From Bacteroidales bacterium (GTDB taxonomy: Bacteria; Bacteroidota; Bacteroidia; Bacteroidales; UBA3663): a DNA stretch of 64,000 bases. Below the pieces are notes generated by a model. That model made no database searches, was not told where the DNA came from, and saw nothing but the letters and a program-made list of their open reading frames with translations. Position 1 is the first letter of the stretch; the number at the start of each line of letters is the position of its first letter. The position numbers were made by a program, and so were the translations under genes. This document shows, piece by piece, positions 27,673 through 37,155 of the stretch. The stretch covers positions 1 to 64,000 of the forward strand of contig JAFZBE010000012.1 in the NCBI GenBank assembly GCA_017561935.1. Reading direction: 5' to 3'.

Positions 27673-28230
27673 TCATTCAGCAGTCTCAGCGTCTTCGATA
27701 TTGATCAGTCCCTTGGGCAGGTCCATAAGGATTGTTTCGTTTTCGTCGTCAATATCAAGGATGAGGTCATCGGCGGCAGGAATCATTATTTCGTCCCCAT
27801 TACGTTCCAAGATGAATAACACGTTTTCGGTCAGGTCGTTGATATCCTTGATTTCACCGATCGGACCAAGTATCTTGTCGATGATCTTATAACCAATGAG
27901 GTCATAATCTTCTTCCGTCTTATGATCATATTGCTCCTGTTCTTCGGGGGTGAAGCATTTTCGGTCGAAATATAGTTTCAGTCCGCAGAAGGGTTCGGCC
28001 TTCTCTGTTGAGTCAATATCTTCAAACTTCAAGAGTGCACTTTCGGTCGAGCGTATGCGAAGGCTTTCAAGGAAGAAGGGTACATAGATACCATCCATTT
28101 CGCATACCAGATAGGGACAATGTTCTACCTCGTTGATGACATTATCGGTAATTCTAGCCAACATCTCGCCTTTCAGGCCATGTAGTTTGGTGATGTAACC
28201 CACCTCAATCAACTGTAGTTCGGTAATCAT
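27673..28230 (-). CDS. rimM: Ribosome maturation factor RimM
   Basis: 185 residues. The N-terminal RimM domain begins ELQLIEVGYITKLHGLKGEM, and the PRC-barrel part starts near residue 100 (DYDLIGYKIID) with the usual acidic, strand-rich end (IMIPAADDLILDID). RimM binds S19 and helps mature the 30S head. Its start lies 1 bp after the stop of the PspC/GIN gene, so the two are cotranscribed. Confidence 0.92.
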   Translation of the reverse strand: MITELQLIEVGYITKLHGLKGEMLARITDNVINEVEHCPYLVCEMDGIYVPFFLESLRIRSTESALLKFEDIDSTEKAEPFCGLKLYFDRKCFTPEEQEQYDHKTEEDYDLIGYKIIDKILGPIGEIKDINDLTENVLFILERNGDEIMIPAADDLILDIDDENETILMDLPKGLINIEDAETAE

Positions 28231-28231
28231 C

Positions 28232-29953
28232 TTACATTCCGATTTTCAGTTCCTTGTCATTGATGCTACCGATACCGTCATTGTTGCGCTGGTAGTTGAA
28301 GGTGCGTCCTTCGATCTCAATGGCACCGATGCCCTTGTTGTGAACAATAAGGCTATCGACGTAAGCTTCAATCTTTACCATGCCGGCACCCTTGTTGACT
28401 GCATTGAGTTTGGGACAGGTCACTTTGTCGATGTCAATCATTCCTATGCCCTCTAGTTCAACATTTATGGGTTGCTCCTGCTGCATATCGCCTTCAAACT
28501 CGATGCTTCCAATGCCGCGCATCTTGAGGTCGGTGATATAGGGAGCGGTGAAGTAGATGCGATAAGCATTCTTGCCGATATGGTTGTTGCCTTTTCCCAG
28601 TTGATCATCTTGTGTGATGGTAAGAAGTCCATCGTTCTCCTCAATGATGGTGTGCTTGTGAAGCCATTCGCTGCCTTTCACGCTGACCGAGCAGCTGTCG
28701 GCCTGACGATAGATGACTCTGGCAATACCTTGTACATCAACCTTATTGAATGGGGAAACCACAAATACTGAATCGCGATAGTTGGAGAAGTCTTCGTCAT
28801 CATCTGTGCCGTTGAACGGAGAGATGGAAGTCCAGTCGAAATCATGGAATTTGTTGGAAATGCGACGGCCACCTTGCCAGCAGATGAGGGCCGAGAGGAG
28901 CATCAGACCCAACAAAATGGTGAGTGTGAGGCCGCTGAATGGCGTGCGGTCGCGATGGAAAAGGCGATAGAGCGTATAGATGCCGAGTGCAATAAATGCC
29001 AGGGCTGAGAGGATGCAGGCTATAATGGTCCACTTTTCGCCAGCGAGAAGCGCTGTGCCCAGTGAGACACCACCCACTGTGAGGCCCGTGGCAGCTCCAA
29101 ACAAAGCTCCCACTACGGCGATGAGGGCAACGAAGAGCGCAAAGACAATAATGGCAATGACAAAGAGGCCGGGGATGGCTAGGAGCACAAGCAATATCTT
29201 GAAGCAGACGGCCAGAAAACCTGTAGTGCTGCCTAAGCATCCGCTGCGATTCTGCTGACCGTTGGTCGAATCCTCACCATAATTCAGTACCTGGGATTTG
29301 ATATTTTCGGGGTTCACCTCCTTGCCTTGCATGCGTAGGCGTTCTTCGGCAGTCCTTGCCTCGGGGGCACAGAGCCAGATCAGTAGGTAAATCAGGATGG
29401 CGGGGAAGAAGCCAGAGAAGAAAGTCAGGAGCGCGAAGAGCAGACGCCAAACGATGGGGTCACCACCACCGAAGTAGTGGGCCAGACCCGAGAGCACGCC
29501 ACCCACAAGTTTGTCCTGGGGATCGCGATAGTAACGACGCTTGTTCAGCCATACCTTCGCCTTAGAACCGGCTTCACGGGCCGTGTCTTCCACTTTTTGG
29601 CTGAAGTGCTGTGTTTCGTCGGTGGACTGTTGTCCGTCATTGGTCGTTTGTTGTCTTCCGTCATTGGTCTGCGACTCGTCACCCGACTGTTGCTCACCCA
29701 GTTCCTCGGGATTGCCGATTTCCTGAATAATGCTTCTTACTTGCTCGATGCTGATCGATTCGCATCCATTTTGTTTCAACTCCCAGAAGAGCTCCGCCAC
29801 GCGATGCTCGATGTCGTCTGATATTTCGTCGCCACCTTCTTGCCTGCTGAAGTAGCTCTTCATGCTGGCGAGATATTGTTGCAGTAACTGGTGTGCGTCT
29901 TCGTCAATGGCGTACAGCGTGCCAAATAGGTTGATGTTTATGCTCGTTTTCAT
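28232..29953 (-). CDS. PspC-domain membrane protein with a C-terminal GIN (DUF2807) domain
   Basis: 573 residues. Residues 1-75 are a small cytoplasmic domain (SININLFGTLYAIDEDAHQL); 80-125 is a Gln/Asn/Asp linker with an internal duplication (TNDGRQQT and TNDGQQST); about 130-195 is PspC (RDPQDKLVGGVLSGLAHYFG); several membrane segments follow to about 365; and about 385-573 is a beta-helical GIN domain of repeating short strands. PspC relatives sense envelope stress, and GIN domains are exposed putative adhesion or scaffold modules. It follows a PadR regulator by 47 bp, which probably controls it. Confidence 0.88.
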   Translation of the reverse strand: MKTSININLFGTLYAIDEDAHQLLQQYLASMKSYFSRQEGGDEISDDIEHRVAELFWELKQNGCESISIEQVRSIIQEIGNPEELGEQQSGDESQTNDGRQQTTNDGQQSTDETQHFSQKVEDTAREAGSKAKVWLNKRRYYRDPQDKLVGGVLSGLAHYFGGGDPIVWRLLFALLTFFSGFFPAILIYLLIWLCAPEARTAEERLRMQGKEVNPENIKSQVLNYGEDSTNGQQNRSGCLGSTTGFLAVCFKILLVLLAIPGLFVIAIIVFALFVALIAVVGALFGAATGLTVGGVSLGTALLAGEKWTIIACILSALAFIALGIYTLYRLFHRDRTPFSGLTLTILLGLMLLSALICWQGGRRISNKFHDFDWTSISPFNGTDDDEDFSNYRDSVFVVSPFNKVDVQGIARVIYRQADSCSVSVKGSEWLHKHTIIEENDGLLTITQDDQLGKGNNHIGKNAYRIYFTAPYITDLKMRGIGSIEFEGDMQQEQPINVELEGIGMIDIDKVTCPKLNAVNKGAGMVKIEAYVDSLIVHNKGIGAIEIEGRTFNYQRNNDGIGSINDKELKIGM

Positions 29954-30000
29954 ATTGATGACGTTATATTGTTTGATGATTTATTTCCTCATTAAAATAA

Positions 30001-30351
30001 TTATGTGAGAATGACTTCAGCTTTACTACCGCTGCGGAGGATGTTGACGGTGTTGGTCAATTCGTTCCAGGCTCCATCGAGATGGCGGAGAAATTCCTCT
30101 CCGTCGAGAGTCAACGCGTAATACTTGCGTGGAGGACCTTGGGTTGATTCCTGCCATTCGTATCTCAGCAGCCTATCATTCTTGAGACGGGTAAGTAGGG
30201 GATAGAGGGTGCCTTCCACCACGATGAGCTGTGCTTCCTTAAGCTGCTGGATGATGTCGGAGGCGTAAGCCGGCCCTTTGTGCAGCAAGAGAAGGATGCA
30301 ATATTCCAGCATACCTTTTCGCATTTGTGATTTGGCGTTTTCTGTATTCAT
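30001..30351 (-). CDS. PadR-family transcriptional regulator
   Basis: 116 residues forming a winged helix: MRKGMLEYCILLLLHKGPAYASDIIQQL, then VEGTLYPLLTRLKNDRLL and PPRKYYALTLDGEEFL, the hallmark PadR blocks. These dimeric repressors usually act on their own operon. Here the next gene is the PspC/GIN membrane protein, a pairing common in Bacteroidetes, so local autoregulation of an envelope-stress unit is likely. No clear inverted operator was found near the promoter. Confidence 0.92.
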   Translation of the reverse strand: MNTENAKSQMRKGMLEYCILLLLHKGPAYASDIIQQLKEAQLIVVEGTLYPLLTRLKNDRLLRYEWQESTQGPPRKYYALTLDGEEFLRHLDGAWNELTNTVNILRSGSKAEVILT

Positions 30352-30406
30352 TTTTCTTTTGTCGTTTTAATTTGGTTCGTTTTTCGGCTTTTTTGTTTTG
30401 CCGCTG

Positions 30407-30414
30407 CAAAGATA
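30407..30414 (-). promoter_or_regulatory. -7 box of the PadR-PspC/GIN operon
   Basis: Minus-strand TATCTTTG (complement of 30407-30414), 56 bp before the PadR ATG; no good -33 element at the usual spacing. The 315-bp gap 30352-30666 otherwise holds only this and the lemA promoter. Confidence 0.5.
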
Positions 30415-30560
30415 TGTATAATTTCAGTACCTTGTATTGCAAAGTATATTTTATTTAAGATAATTTTGCAAAAATATGTTCGTTTTATGCCATTTGTTAA
30501 CATCTGTTAGCTAAAATATGAAGTTTTTTGAGCCTCTTCAAAATATTTTCGCCAAAAAAC

Positions 30561-30591
30561 TTGCACAATCACGATTTAGTCTTTATCTTTG
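30561..30591 (+). promoter_or_regulatory. Promoter of lemA and its partner
   Basis: TTG at 30561-30563 and TATCTTTG at 30584-30591, 20 bp apart; the leader is about 70 nt. Confidence 0.75.
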
Positions 30592-30666
30592 CGGCGTTAA
30601 AATGCCTAATTCATCCATCACGAAGTCCAATATCAAATATAAACTTTAAAAAATTCAAGTAGAAAC

Positions 30667-31200
30667 ATGGCAACATTGATTTTAATCGCTATCATTGCCG
30701 TCGTAGCTATCATTCTCGTCGGCATGTATATCGTTTACAACAACCAGGAGGTGGCCCTTCGTAAAGAGGCAGATGCCCAGAAGGGTAAGGTAGAGAGCGT
30801 ACACGACCAGATGTGGAAGATCATCCAGCAGAAGGCTGGTGTCACCGAAGAGTATCGAGAGACGTTCGAGAAGGTTTACCCTGAAATCATTTCGGGACGT
30901 TATAGTCAGGATGGTAGCACAGCCATGAAGTGGATTCAGGAAAGCAATCCTGATTTCGATACTGCGCTCTACAAGGACTTGATGCAGGCTATCGAGGTAC
31001 AGCGTTCCTATTTCACACAGGCACAAACGCGCATGCTCGACATCATCCGTCAGCGTGACACGTTGCTTGAGACCATTCCTTCCAAGTTCTTTATCTCGAA
31101 CAAGAGCAAGATCGACTATACCGTCATTTCAAGCACTCGCTCGAAGACCGTTACCACAACGGGTATTGATGATGATGTCGAGCTTTTCAAGAAAAAATAA
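30667..31200 (+). CDS. lemA: LemA family protein
   Basis: 177 residues. A single N-terminal membrane helix (4-23, IAIIAVVAIILVGMYIVY) leads into long amphipathic helices with the LemA pattern NNQEVALRKEADAQKGKVES. The family is widespread, its function is unsettled, and it is often found near phosphatase or TPM-domain genes. Here the next gene starts 10 bp downstream and encodes a larger membrane protein that I cannot place, so they form a two-gene unit. Confidence 0.87.
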   Translation: MATLILIAIIAVVAIILVGMYIVYNNQEVALRKEADAQKGKVESVHDQMWKIIQQKAGVTEEYRETFEKVYPEIISGRYSQDGSTAMKWIQESNPDFDTALYKDLMQAIEVQRSYFTQAQTRMLDIIRQRDTLLETIPSKFFISNKSKIDYTVISSTRSKTVTTTGIDDDVELFKKK

Positions 31201-31210
31201 GATTTAGAAA

Positions 31211-32365
31211 GTGCATCGCATAGCCTATCTGCTTCCCCCTATCGCCCTCTTTGCCCATTGGTTGTGGGTCAACCAAGGAGGGGGTGGTGCTTACCACGTT
31301 GATTATCAAATCTACGCGGTAGCACTCGTTGCGGCTGAAGGCTTTGTTGGATTGGCACATTATCTGGCGCGACGAGCTGGTCTCGACACCGAGTTCCTGA
31401 GCGGTTATGTCACCGAGGTGCGTTATTATCGTGCGTGGACAGAACGCGTGGTCTATATCGAGACCATCAGCGATGGCAGAGGCAATACTCGTCAGGTGCA
31501 ACGCGTACGTTTCGTACAACATCCTCCTTATTGGCAATGGGGCCTCAACACGGGGCATGTGGAGAACATTTCCGAAGCGGTCTATCAGCAGTTGGTGTGG
31601 TTGTGGGGTGGACATACGTCCTACTTCTCTACTTTCCATGCAAATTGTGTGGCAGGTGGTGGTGGTGATCTTTGCGTGTGGGATCAGAACATCGAACATA
31701 TGCAGACACAGACCTATCCGCATCGCTACGACAACCCGCTTGATCGATCGAACTCTATCTTCCGATATGAGGAGATTTCGGCGCAGGAGGCTAACGAAAT
31801 GGGTCTTTACGACTATCCCGCCATTCACAACTATGAGCAGCAGCCCATCGTGGGCCTTGACATCGCTACCGATGCCGACCAGCGAGCCTTCCAACTGCTT
31901 AATGCAACGATGGGTAGTTCATGCCAGGTTCATTTCTTCGTCCTTATTTATGACGCCAGCAAGGGCCTGACAATAGGGGAGAAGCAGCGCGCTTATTGGC
32001 ATGGAGGTAACAAAAACGAGTTTACCATTTGCCTTGGCGTCGAACGTCCCAAGGTGAGTGATTCGTCCGACAGCATTGTTGAAGACCCGTATGTGCTCCG
32101 TTGGTGCAATGCTTTCAGTTGGATGGATGAACCGCAGATGGAATTGGCACTCGAGAGTTGGGCACGCGACCATGAAGGCGATCCACTTGATCTTCAGCAG
32201 TTCGCTGGCTGGTTGCGCGAGAATATCCAGCTTTGGCAACGCAAGGAATGGAAAGATTTCAAGTACATTGCCAACCCGATGACATGGTGGCAGCTCCTTA
32301 TTGTTTTTGGCGCAGCTGTGCTTGCTTGTGGTGGCGCTTGGTATGCCATGCTTAACATTCGATGA
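31211..32365 (+). CDS. Membrane protein of unknown function paired with LemA
   Basis: 384 residues. Hydrophobic segments lie at about 3-20 and 34-53, and a third at about 361-381 (LLIVFGAAVLACGGAWYAML). The central 55-355 part is soluble with many Trp, Tyr and His residues and a Gly-rich loop containing cysteines (ANCVAGGGGDLC). No known catalytic motif was recognised. It follows lemA by 10 bp, so the two products probably work together at the inner membrane. In other phyla the position next to lemA is often held by TPM or HtpX genes; this protein resembles neither. Confidence 0.7.
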   Translation: MHRIAYLLPPIALFAHWLWVNQGGGGAYHVDYQIYAVALVAAEGFVGLAHYLARRAGLDTEFLSGYVTEVRYYRAWTERVVYIETISDGRGNTRQVQRVRFVQHPPYWQWGLNTGHVENISEAVYQQLVWLWGGHTSYFSTFHANCVAGGGGDLCVWDQNIEHMQTQTYPHRYDNPLDRSNSIFRYEEISAQEANEMGLYDYPAIHNYEQQPIVGLDIATDADQRAFQLLNATMGSSCQVHFFVLIYDASKGLTIGEKQRAYWHGGNKNEFTICLGVERPKVSDSSDSIVEDPYVLRWCNAFSWMDEPQMELALESWARDHEGDPLDLQQFAGWLRENIQLWQRKEWKDFKYIANPMTWWQLLIVFGAAVLACGGAWYAMLNIR

Positions 32366-32455
32366 TATTATCTCATATCTTTTACAATCCGTGGCAGTCA
32401 AATCGGCTACCACGGATTAATATAAAAACCTCATAATCTTATAACTCACAATCCT

Positions 32456-34264
32456 ATGAAAAGACTCATGATTTCTTTATGCTGTCTCTGTGGCCTTGCC
32501 AATGGAACAGCCGTAGCAAATGAAGTGCCACAAGTGGCTAATGTATTGGCTCGACATATTACTTCGCTGAATGGAACTTGGCATTATATCGTTGATGTGC
32601 AGGAGGAGGGTTATTACGACTATCGTATGAAACCCATGCGTGGAGGTTTTTTTATTAATGCCAAGCCGCAGCGTCCCGAAGACCTTATCGAATATGATTT
32701 CGACAAAGCACCGACCATGCAGGTTCCAGGCGATTGGAATACACAGGATGAACGCCTATTCTTCTATGAGGGCACAGTGTGGTTCAAGCGTTCCTTCAAT
32801 TGGAAACCCTGCGGAGACCATCGCACTCTGTTATACTTCGGAGCTGTCAATTATGACTCACATGTCTATGTCAATGGTAAACTCGCTGGCCACCATGTGG
32901 GAGGATTCACGCCATTCAACTATGACGTAACTGACTTGTTGAAGGAAGGCGAAAATTTTGTTATTCTCAAGGTTGATAACAAACGTCATGCCGAAGCTGT
33001 TCCAACCCAGATATTCGACTGGTGGAACTATGGCGGTATCACACGCGACGTGCTGCTTATCGATGTAACTCCCGTCTATGTCGAAAACTATCGTTTAGAC
33101 CTTGCTGGTAAGGAGGTTGACAAACGTGGTACTCGTCTTGTTGCCTTTAACGTCAAGTTAAATAAGGCTGAGGCAAGCCAACAGGTAATTCTCGATATTC
33201 CCGAATTGAAGATGCATCAAGTTGTTACGACTGATGCCGATGGCACTGCCTCAATTACTTTCAAGGCCAAGAAACTGCAGCTCTGGTCACTCGAGACTCC
33301 CAAGCTATATCAGGTGGAGATTCGATTGGGTGATGAGGTGATTAAGGACGAGATAGGCTTCCGAACCATTGAGACACGCGGCAAGCGGATACTGCTCAAT
33401 GGTCAGCCGATCTTTCTGAAGGGAATTAGCATCCATGAGGAAAAGCCAAATGGGGGAGGACGTGCCAACTCAACCGAAGATGCTCACACACTGCTCTCCT
33501 GGGCTAAGGAACTGGGTTGTAACTTTGTTCGTCTCGCACATTATCCTCATAACGAATATGCAGTGCGCGAGGCAGAGCGTATGGGGATTCTCGTCTGGTC
33601 GGAGATACCTGTCTATTGGACCATTGCGTGGACCAATCCCGACACCTATAATAATGCTGAGCGTCAGTTGACCGACATGATTCGGCGTGACCAGAACCGT
33701 GCTAATGTTATTATATGGAGTATTGCCAATGAGACACCCCATTCACCGGAACGTGACCTGTTCTTGAGCCGTTTGGCCCAGCATGCCCGTTCGCTCGACG
33801 GCACACGTCTCATCTCCATGGCGATGGAGGTGACATCGGCTTCCAACTTCAAGAATCGCCTGCAGGACAATATGCATGAGTATGTCGATGTGGTTAGCTT
33901 CAATCAATATATTGGATGGTATCGTGATGTGAATGATGCTGCGAAAATGTCGTGGGAGGTTCCATACGACAAACCTGTTATTGTCAGTGAATTCGGTGGT
34001 GGTGCCAAGTTCGGACTTCATGGGGCCAAGAACCAACGTTGGACGGAGGAGTTCCAAGAGAATCTTTATCGCGAAAATGTTGCAATGCTTGACAAGATTG
34101 ATGGTTTGGCAGGCACATCTCCATGGATCTTGAAGGACTTCCGCTCTCCTCGTCGAGTACTCAATGGTGTTCAGGACTACTACAATAGGAAAGGACTCTT
34201 CTCTGATCGTGGAGAAAAGAAAAAAGCATTTTATGTGCTGAAGGAATGGTATGAAAGGAAATGA
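32456..34264 (+). CDS. GH2 glycoside hydrolase (beta-glucuronidase/beta-galactosidase type)
   Basis: 602 residues with a signal peptide (1-21). The order is an N-terminal sugar-binding jelly roll (about 35-205), an immunoglobulin-like domain (205-305) and a TIM barrel (305-602). GH2 signatures are LNGQPIFLKGIS, HYPHNEYAVREAERMGILVWSEIP, the acid/base WSIANE (Glu426) and the nucleophile VIVSEFG (Glu512). At 602 residues it is nearer to beta-glucuronidases than to long LacZ-type enzymes, but the Asn-Lys carboxylate-binding motif of glucuronidases is not clear. It acts in the periplasm or outside, and no SusC/D pair is nearby. Confidence 0.88.
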   Translation: MKRLMISLCCLCGLANGTAVANEVPQVANVLARHITSLNGTWHYIVDVQEEGYYDYRMKPMRGGFFINAKPQRPEDLIEYDFDKAPTMQVPGDWNTQDERLFFYEGTVWFKRSFNWKPCGDHRTLLYFGAVNYDSHVYVNGKLAGHHVGGFTPFNYDVTDLLKEGENFVILKVDNKRHAEAVPTQIFDWWNYGGITRDVLLIDVTPVYVENYRLDLAGKEVDKRGTRLVAFNVKLNKAEASQQVILDIPELKMHQVVTTDADGTASITFKAKKLQLWSLETPKLYQVEIRLGDEVIKDEIGFRTIETRGKRILLNGQPIFLKGISIHEEKPNGGGRANSTEDAHTLLSWAKELGCNFVRLAHYPHNEYAVREAERMGILVWSEIPVYWTIAWTNPDTYNNAERQLTDMIRRDQNRANVIIWSIANETPHSPERDLFLSRLAQHARSLDGTRLISMAMEVTSASNFKNRLQDNMHEYVDVVSFNQYIGWYRDVNDAAKMSWEVPYDKPVIVSEFGGGAKFGLHGAKNQRWTEEFQENLYRENVAMLDKIDGLAGTSPWILKDFRSPRRVLNGVQDYYNRKGLFSDRGEKKKAFYVLKEWYERK

Positions 34265-34291
34265 TAAATGACCTCATTGAATTATGAAAAA

Positions 34292-34325
34292 AGACCCAGA
34301 CTATCCGATTGGATGGCCTGGGTCT
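34292..34325. terminator. Hairpin between GH2 and the YjdF-type gene
   Basis: AGACCCAG (34292-34299) and CTGGGTCT (34318-34325) pair, with a TATCC/GGATG inner continuation, between convergent genes. Confidence 0.75.
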
Positions 34326-34349
34326 ATTTCTGTTCGGGTTTGTAATATC

Positions 34350-34940
34350 TCATCTCTTTTTCCCAAAGATTAGGAGGGCAATGATTGCTCCACAAAGGCA
34401 CATGAACATGTCGGATTGGGTGTCCCAAATGTACCCCTGTGTGCCGAGAAAGGCTTCGGTGTCTTCTGGATTGCTGAGAGATGAGAGCCACTCAATGATT
34501 TCGTAAATTGCTGCAACTGTCATCGAGATACAGAAAGAGAAGAACCCTATCCAACTGAATGATGTCAAAGGGGTGCTTCGACGAATGATTTCTACCGAAA
34601 CAAGGGCTGGAGTGAAACCCTGCATGAGATGACCGATCTTGTCGTAGTTATTGCGTTCGAAACCAAACCAATCCTTCATCCATTCTCCAAGAGGCACTTC
34701 TGCATAAGAATAATGCGCCCCAACGAGTAATATCGCCATGTGAATTGCAATAAAGACGTAGAGAAGATTGGAGAATTTGAACTTTTGATAGGTAAAGATG
34801 AGGATAGGGAGCGCGATGATGACAGGCGCAGCTTCGAGCACCCAGGTTAGATATGTGTCCTGTACATTGATTACTGACCATAAAAAAACAATGAGGACAA
34901 AGATCAGAAGAATGAGGTGAAGGCGATTAGCTTTATTCAT
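34350..34940 (-). CDS. YjdF/DUF2238-type integral membrane protein
   Basis: 196 residues with about six membrane segments, starting at HLILLIFVLIVFLWSV (8-23). The loop GFERNNYDKIGHLMQGF and the segment YEIIEWLSSL, followed by GTQGYIWDTQSDMFMCLCGA, are the conserved family blocks with charged residues in the membrane. The function is unknown. It is a single gene between a GH2 and a GH78 unit and has no obvious tie to carbohydrate use. Confidence 0.85.
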   Translation of the reverse strand: MNKANRLHLILLIFVLIVFLWSVINVQDTYLTWVLEAAPVIIALPILIFTYQKFKFSNLLYVFIAIHMAILLVGAHYSYAEVPLGEWMKDWFGFERNNYDKIGHLMQGFTPALVSVEIIRRSTPLTSFSWIGFFSFCISMTVAAIYEIIEWLSSLSNPEDTEAFLGTQGYIWDTQSDMFMCLCGAIIALLIFGKKR

Positions 34941-35006
34941 TTATCGTGGTTTTTCGAAAATAGATCTGCATAGTTGGTGCCGACGATGGATTTGTCGGCA
35001 TAGTTT

Positions 35007-37154
35007 TTAATAGTCTATCGTTGTGGTCTGATCTGCCTCAATCTTAGTTGTCTTGTCAGCAATGAATAGTGTTCCGTCCCCTATGCCCTTAGGTGTGGTA
35101 ATGCTGACCTTATGAGGGGTGACTTCGATTCGGATTGGCCCGAATGGCGTAGGAACAGCACCACGCAACCAAGCGAGATCAGAAAGATGAGGTTTCGCTT
35201 GCCATGATGCATAACCTGGAGCTGTGGGTTCGATGCCAAGATAATAGCGTCCAAGCAAATAGACTGGACTGGCTCCCCAGGCATGACAAAGAGATTTGCC
35301 GTAAGGTCGGCCATACATGGAAAGATGCTCGTCGCCGTGCATCTCCGGGTTGTATTTCTCCCAGAAGGAGGTAGCTCCTTCGTGAAGCATGCCACCCCAG
35401 TACGCCTTGATTTCCTTGAGCACGTCATCATGCATGCCCAATTGACAAAGGGCTGCAAGTTCGTAGAAACGCATGTAAGGTGTCGTAATGGCTGGAATCT
35501 CGGGATTCTGAAGCACATGGCGAAGAATCTCATGCTGGCGTGTTTCGTCGGCAAAACCATAAAGGATGGCAAACGTGCTGGCGAACTTGTTGACTTGAGG
35601 ATTTAATTCTAGATTTCCTAGATTATCTAGAGATTCTAAATATTCTTTAGGGGTGGTGGGCTCTAATGCATGGAGATAGGCGTGATCGGCGGGACTCCAA
35701 AAAGTATCATCAATCTTTTTCTTGAGTCTTTCAGCCATTGCACCATAATTGACATTCGGATAGGAGAGGTGGAGATTGCTTAGGTGCAGATCGCTGAGTG
35801 GACCGACGAGATCCTTGCAGAGTTGCATGGTTTCGAGACTCTTGCAGAAAAGGATCTGCTCGAAACAAACGATGCCGCGCTTGTGCATCGGGAAATCGAC
35901 CCAATCGATGAAGACCCAGTCGTCGGGTTGTCCGATGGCCCATCCTTCGTGCAGTCGTCCCAGACAATAGTCCATGAGGGTGAGCATACGCGGATACATC
36001 TCGACGACGAAGTCGCGGTCACCGGTATATTGATAGTAATCATACACCGACTTGAACCAGTAGAAGGTATAGTCGAGGATGGTGTTGACATGTGATGAGA
36101 CAGGATCCTTGCCGCGGAGCTGGCGGATGGTACGCTTCACGGTTTCGCTGTCGAAGCGCAGATAATAGTTCATCAGATAGGATTGGATGGCGTCTCCCGA
36201 CCATGTCCATCGGTCACGCTTGATGCCGTCCATCATGAACTCGCGTGTAGTGAGGTCCATGGTGTAGGCGCCGACTTGCCAGATGCGGTTCAATTCTTCG
36301 TCGGAGCATTCGAATGAACCACTGCCCAAAGGATCTTGCGGCAGGTATTCATACTCCATGCTGATGCTTTCGACGGTCATTCCTTTGGGAAGTACGACTT
36401 GCACGAAACGAAAAGCTTTCGATTCGGGAACAACGAAGCGTGGCCCTTCTTCGACCTCAAGCTTGTCAAGTGTCTCGCAGTATTCCTTGTCAAGCGCCTC
36501 GGCTTTGCTCTCGCCGTAATATAGTTCAACAATGCCATGTCCTTTAATGCCATTCAACACAATATAACCCATCGTCTCCTTGCCGAAATCGACGAGGAGG
36601 GTTGTGTTTTTTTCTTCCGATTGTTCATCTGATGATTGGTGTGTCAAGACATGGGTGGCGACAGCTTGCCACTCTTCGCGAGCCAGTTGGAAGAGTGACG
36701 GACGATTGGAAGGTGTATTGAAATTCCAGAAGCCAGGGGTCAAATAGATGCCCGAGCCATGGGCCACTCCGTTCTCGTCAATCCATATCTTATCTTCATG
36801 TGTAACGCGCCAAGTGGCATCAGTGTGGACTGTCTCTCCTTCGATAAAGAGGGCTGGAGGAGTAGTTTGGTTATGAACCTTGATGTTGAGTTTGTGCCTT
36901 CCTGCTGGGACTAACCACTCTTTGGGTTCACCGTACTGCAGTTTGCCATCGAACATGAAGTTGTAGCGCCCCTCGGCATAGATGCGTATGTTTTCGGGTT
37001 GTTCCAAGTCATATTCGCGACTGAACTCAACAGTTGCCCAATGGCTGTCTTGCTTCCAGAAAGGCGGGAACATGGCGCCACGTTCGGTGCGTCGGTTGTT
37101 GAAGCGGTTGCCGAGCCAGATTTCAAAGTCGGCGGGATACCAAATCCATGTCAT
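35007..37154 (-). CDS. GH78-type alpha-L-rhamnosidase
   Basis: 715 residues, no signal peptide visible from the ATG at 37154. N-terminal beta domains (1-270) precede an (alpha/alpha)6 barrel (about 280-620) with FECSDEELNRIWQVGAYTMD and the catalytic-acid region DGIKRDRWTWSGD. A C-terminal beta-sandwich closes it. The enzyme would release alpha-linked L-rhamnose, perhaps from pectin. The start is 1 bp after the stop of the upstream beta-helix gene, a sign of translational coupling. A 9-bp repeat array (35608-35649) inserts a loop of Leu-x-x triplets (LESLDNLGNLEL). The missing signal could mean cytoplasmic action or a start further upstream. Confidence 0.85.
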   Translation of the reverse strand: MTWIWYPADFEIWLGNRFNNRRTERGAMFPPFWKQDSHWATVEFSREYDLEQPENIRIYAEGRYNFMFDGKLQYGEPKEWLVPAGRHKLNIKVHNQTTPPALFIEGETVHTDATWRVTHEDKIWIDENGVAHGSGIYLTPGFWNFNTPSNRPSLFQLAREEWQAVATHVLTHQSSDEQSEEKNTTLLVDFGKETMGYIVLNGIKGHGIVELYYGESKAEALDKEYCETLDKLEVEEGPRFVVPESKAFRFVQVVLPKGMTVESISMEYEYLPQDPLGSGSFECSDEELNRIWQVGAYTMDLTTREFMMDGIKRDRWTWSGDAIQSYLMNYYLRFDSETVKRTIRQLRGKDPVSSHVNTILDYTFYWFKSVYDYYQYTGDRDFVVEMYPRMLTLMDYCLGRLHEGWAIGQPDDWVFIDWVDFPMHKRGIVCFEQILFCKSLETMQLCKDLVGPLSDLHLSNLHLSYPNVNYGAMAERLKKKIDDTFWSPADHAYLHALEPTTPKEYLESLDNLGNLELNPQVNKFASTFAILYGFADETRQHEILRHVLQNPEIPAITTPYMRFYELAALCQLGMHDDVLKEIKAYWGGMLHEGATSFWEKYNPEMHGDEHLSMYGRPYGKSLCHAWGASPVYLLGRYYLGIEPTAPGYASWQAKPHLSDLAWLRGAVPTPFGPIRIEVTPHKVSITTPKGIGDGTLFIADKTTKIEADQTTTIDY
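35608..35649 (-). repeat. In-frame 9-bp TCTAGATNN repeat inside the GH78 gene
   Basis: Units start at 35608, 35617, 35626 and 35635 (plus strand TCTAGATTT, CCTAGATTA, TCTAGAGAT, TCTAAATAT), the same unit as the intergenic array at 23613. Being three codons long, it keeps the frame. Confidence 0.85.
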
Positions 37155-37155
37155 T

